Shown here: one piece after another, positions 62,797 to 64,000 of the stretch | How the letters are laid out: the number at the start of each line of letters is the position of its first letter | How positions within the stretch are numbered: the stretch's first letter is position 1 | Assembly (NCBI RefSeq): GCF_001425825.1 | Contig: NZ_LMDM01000034.1 | Coordinates: 188,780 to 252,779, forward strand | DNA length: 64,000 nucleotides | From: Rhizobacter sp. Root1238 | Lineage (GTDB): Bacteria; Pseudomonadota; Gammaproteobacteria; Burkholderiales; Burkholderiaceae_C | Direction of reading: 5' to 3' | The notes under the pieces: model-generated | Databases searched by the model: none | Told to the model about the DNA's origin: nothing | Seen by the model: only the letters and a program-made list of their open reading frames with translations | Position numbers and translations under genes: made by a program

Positions 62797-64000
62797 GCTC
62801 CTCTCAAAAATTCTTTTGCCCAACTATCTGCATCCTGCTCGGCGGGAGATTTTCCTGATTGTCCTGAGAGCACACTACCGAGTGTAGACGATCCGTTGAT
62901 CGTATGGTTCCCTGGCATCAGATGCCGAAATTCGTGAGCAAATATCAATCCCTGCCCCGGGTCCGTCGCGACAGTATTAAAAAAAGCTAAATTGAATTGG
63001 GAGGTTTGCGAAGAATAATTCGTTATAGCAAAATTCTCTCGTGCCCGTCGCAGCGGATCATCAATATTTGGGTCGATCTTTATGACCCAGTTGTCGAATC
63101 GACGAAGCACTTTTCCGCCGTCATTCTTGCACTGCGCAATTATCCGCTTCCGCATGAGATCATTGTAGGCGAATAAATCCTTGTATTTTCTTGCCCAAGC
63201 CAGCCCCTCTTGAAATCCATCGGGCCGTCCGACGATCTTTGCAAGACCGGCCGTGTCGGCATAGGTTAAAGGATTCCCGCCAACATAATAATAGAGACTA
63301 AGGTCGCCTGCGGAAAATCCAATCGGATCGCTTTGTATATACCGCCCCTCGCCCGACTCGTAGTAGCGGAAGTAGTTGTACCAAAGCCCACTCTCCGCAT
63401 CCGCATACTGCCCCGGGAACCTCAGGTTCTGCGTGAAAATGCCCAGCCCGCTCGGATTGTTCGCCGGCGCCGTCGTCCCGAAGGGCTCGGCCAGCCAATG
63501 CCAACGCACCCGGTTGCTGGTGTCCACCACCACCCTCGGTGCATTCAGGTGATCGGCGTGGATGTAGGCGATGAGCGGCGGGCCGCTCGCGTTGGCCGGG
63601 TCCGGCATGAACATCGCCACCGGGATGTTGTCCAGCCACACGTACTCGCGGATCGCCTGGCCCGTCTGGTCGTATTCGCCCAGCAGTTGACCTTCGAGGT
63701 CGTACACGAAGACCACGACCTCGCCGCTCGTCACCTTGCGGATGCGCCGTCTGCTTGCATCGTAGTCGTAGCTGCCGGTCACGCCCACCTTCGTGATGCT
63801 CGCGATCGAGCCGTTCAGGCCGTAGGTCGCCGTGTACGCCGCGCTGTCGCTGGTCGTGTTGCCGGCGTTGTCGTAGCCGAAGCTGCGGGCCGGGTTCGTG
63901 ATGCTGCTCAGCCGGTTGCTCGTCGCCTCGGTGTTGTAGGTGCTCGGGATGCCGTTCAGGCTCACGCTGGTGCGGTTGCCGTTCGGGTCATAGGCGATCG
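62775..64000 (-). CDS. RHS-repeat protein, C-terminal part, with HExxH toxin-like tip
   Basis: The 3' end of a large RHS gene entering from the right edge. YD-type repeats (YDPNGNRTS, FGYDNAGNTT, YDYDASRRR) lead to the RHS core end (RFPGQYADAESGLWYNYFRYY, RYIQSDPIGF, NPLTYADTAGL, the last at 63243-63257). The remaining roughly 155 residues are the variable tip. It contains HEFRH (codons 62922-62936) and EQDADSWAKEFL, the layout of a zincin peptidase. The tip is AT-rich while the core is GC-rich, indicating a swapped-in module. The N-terminus and delivery type are outside the window. Confidence 0.85.
   Translation of the reverse strand, partial: IAYDPNGNRTSVSLNGIPSTYNTEATSNRLSSITNPARSFGYDNAGNTTSDSAAYTATYGLNGSIASITKVGVTGSYDYDASRRRIRKVTSGEVVVFVYDLEGQLLGEYDQTGQAIREYVWLDNIPVAMFMPDPANASGPPLIAYIHADHLNAPRVVVDTSNRVRWHWLAEPFGTTAPANNPSGLGIFTQNLRFPGQYADAESGLWYNYFRYYESGEGRYIQSDPIGFSAGDLSLYYYVGGNPLTYADTAGLAKIVGRPDGFQEGLAWARKYKDLFAYNDLMRKRIIAQCKNDGGKVLRRFDNWVIKIDPNIDDPLRRARENFAITNYSSQTSQFNLAFFNTVATDPGQGLIFAHEFRHLMPGNHTINGSSTLGSVLSGQSGKSPAEQDADSWAKEFLRGACTCESQ

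Noticed and set aside
1..64000. tRNA, rRNA, CRISPR array or integrated prophage
   Set aside because: Gaps between genes are short and none showed a tRNA cloverleaf, spaced repeats or phage structural genes. A covariance-model scan would be needed to exclude small RNAs.

Overview
The window is chromosomal DNA from a GC-rich betaproteobacterium, most likely Burkholderiales and perhaps the Rubrivivax/Leptothrix/Methylibium side of it. The evidence is gene order and gene families: the cox block with its small assembly proteins leading into rpoH, the rhodanese-grxC-secB-gpsA row, and the lysS, ychF and gpmA neighbourhoods. The species call is an inference from recognised families, not from a search. 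Coding density is very high, and many neighbouring genes overlap by an ATGA or TGATG junction.

Layout. 1-7070 (minus) is a surface-polysaccharide operon with a WbpB/WbpD/WbpE trio for a 2,3-diacetamido-glucuronate sugar, a Wzx-type flippase, an acyltransferase, two glycosyltransferases and the start of a methyltransferase. 7191-10599 (plus) holds lysS, a HExxH protein resembling a polymorphic toxin, a 72-residue partner and a methyltransferase. 10606-22693 is mostly housekeeping: enoyl-CoA hydratase, DUF3108, M61 peptidase, DsbC, a UbiH-type monooxygenase, AsmA, MOSC, EamA, pirin and YchF. 22719-24502 is a two-gene cassette of an AAA/ABC-type ATPase and a TOPRIM-like DUF4276 protein, with less GC-biased codons, wedged behind ychF; it is the best defence-system candidate here. 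24528-32519 carries signalling genes (a 7TM protein with a degenerate GGDEF domain and a MASE1-CHASE-PAS hybrid kinase), an aldo/keto reductase and gamma-glutamyltransferase.

32681-43495 joins heat shock and respiration. rpoH lies behind a near-perfect CIRCE operator and ends in a clear terminator. The aa3/caa3 cytochrome oxidase operon runs towards it on the other strand: coxB, coxA, a 36-residue assembly protein, ctaG, DUF2970, coxC, then SURF1, a SCO-like protein, ctaA, ctaB and SCO. 43637-49945 contains a BioC-like methyltransferase, ComF, TrmL, a Bug-type binding protein, gpsA, secB, grxC, a rhodanese and gpmA.

49970-60650 is a complete-looking hexuronate/aldarate catabolic locus: uronate dehydrogenase, lactonase, galactarate dehydratase, KdgD and ketoglutarate semialdehyde dehydrogenase, with a TRAP transporter, a second Bug-type binding protein and a FadR-type regulator. 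Four copies of a GTTGTACGAC-type site lie around the regulator. Together the genes would oxidise galacturonate or glucuronate to 2-oxoglutarate.

60628-64000 is accessory DNA: a small membrane protein, a decayed transposase fragment, an IS30-type element with perfect 15-bp ends but a deleted catalytic core, and an AT-rich secreted protein beside the 3' end of an RHS gene whose tip is another HExxH domain. No tRNA, rRNA or CRISPR array was seen.
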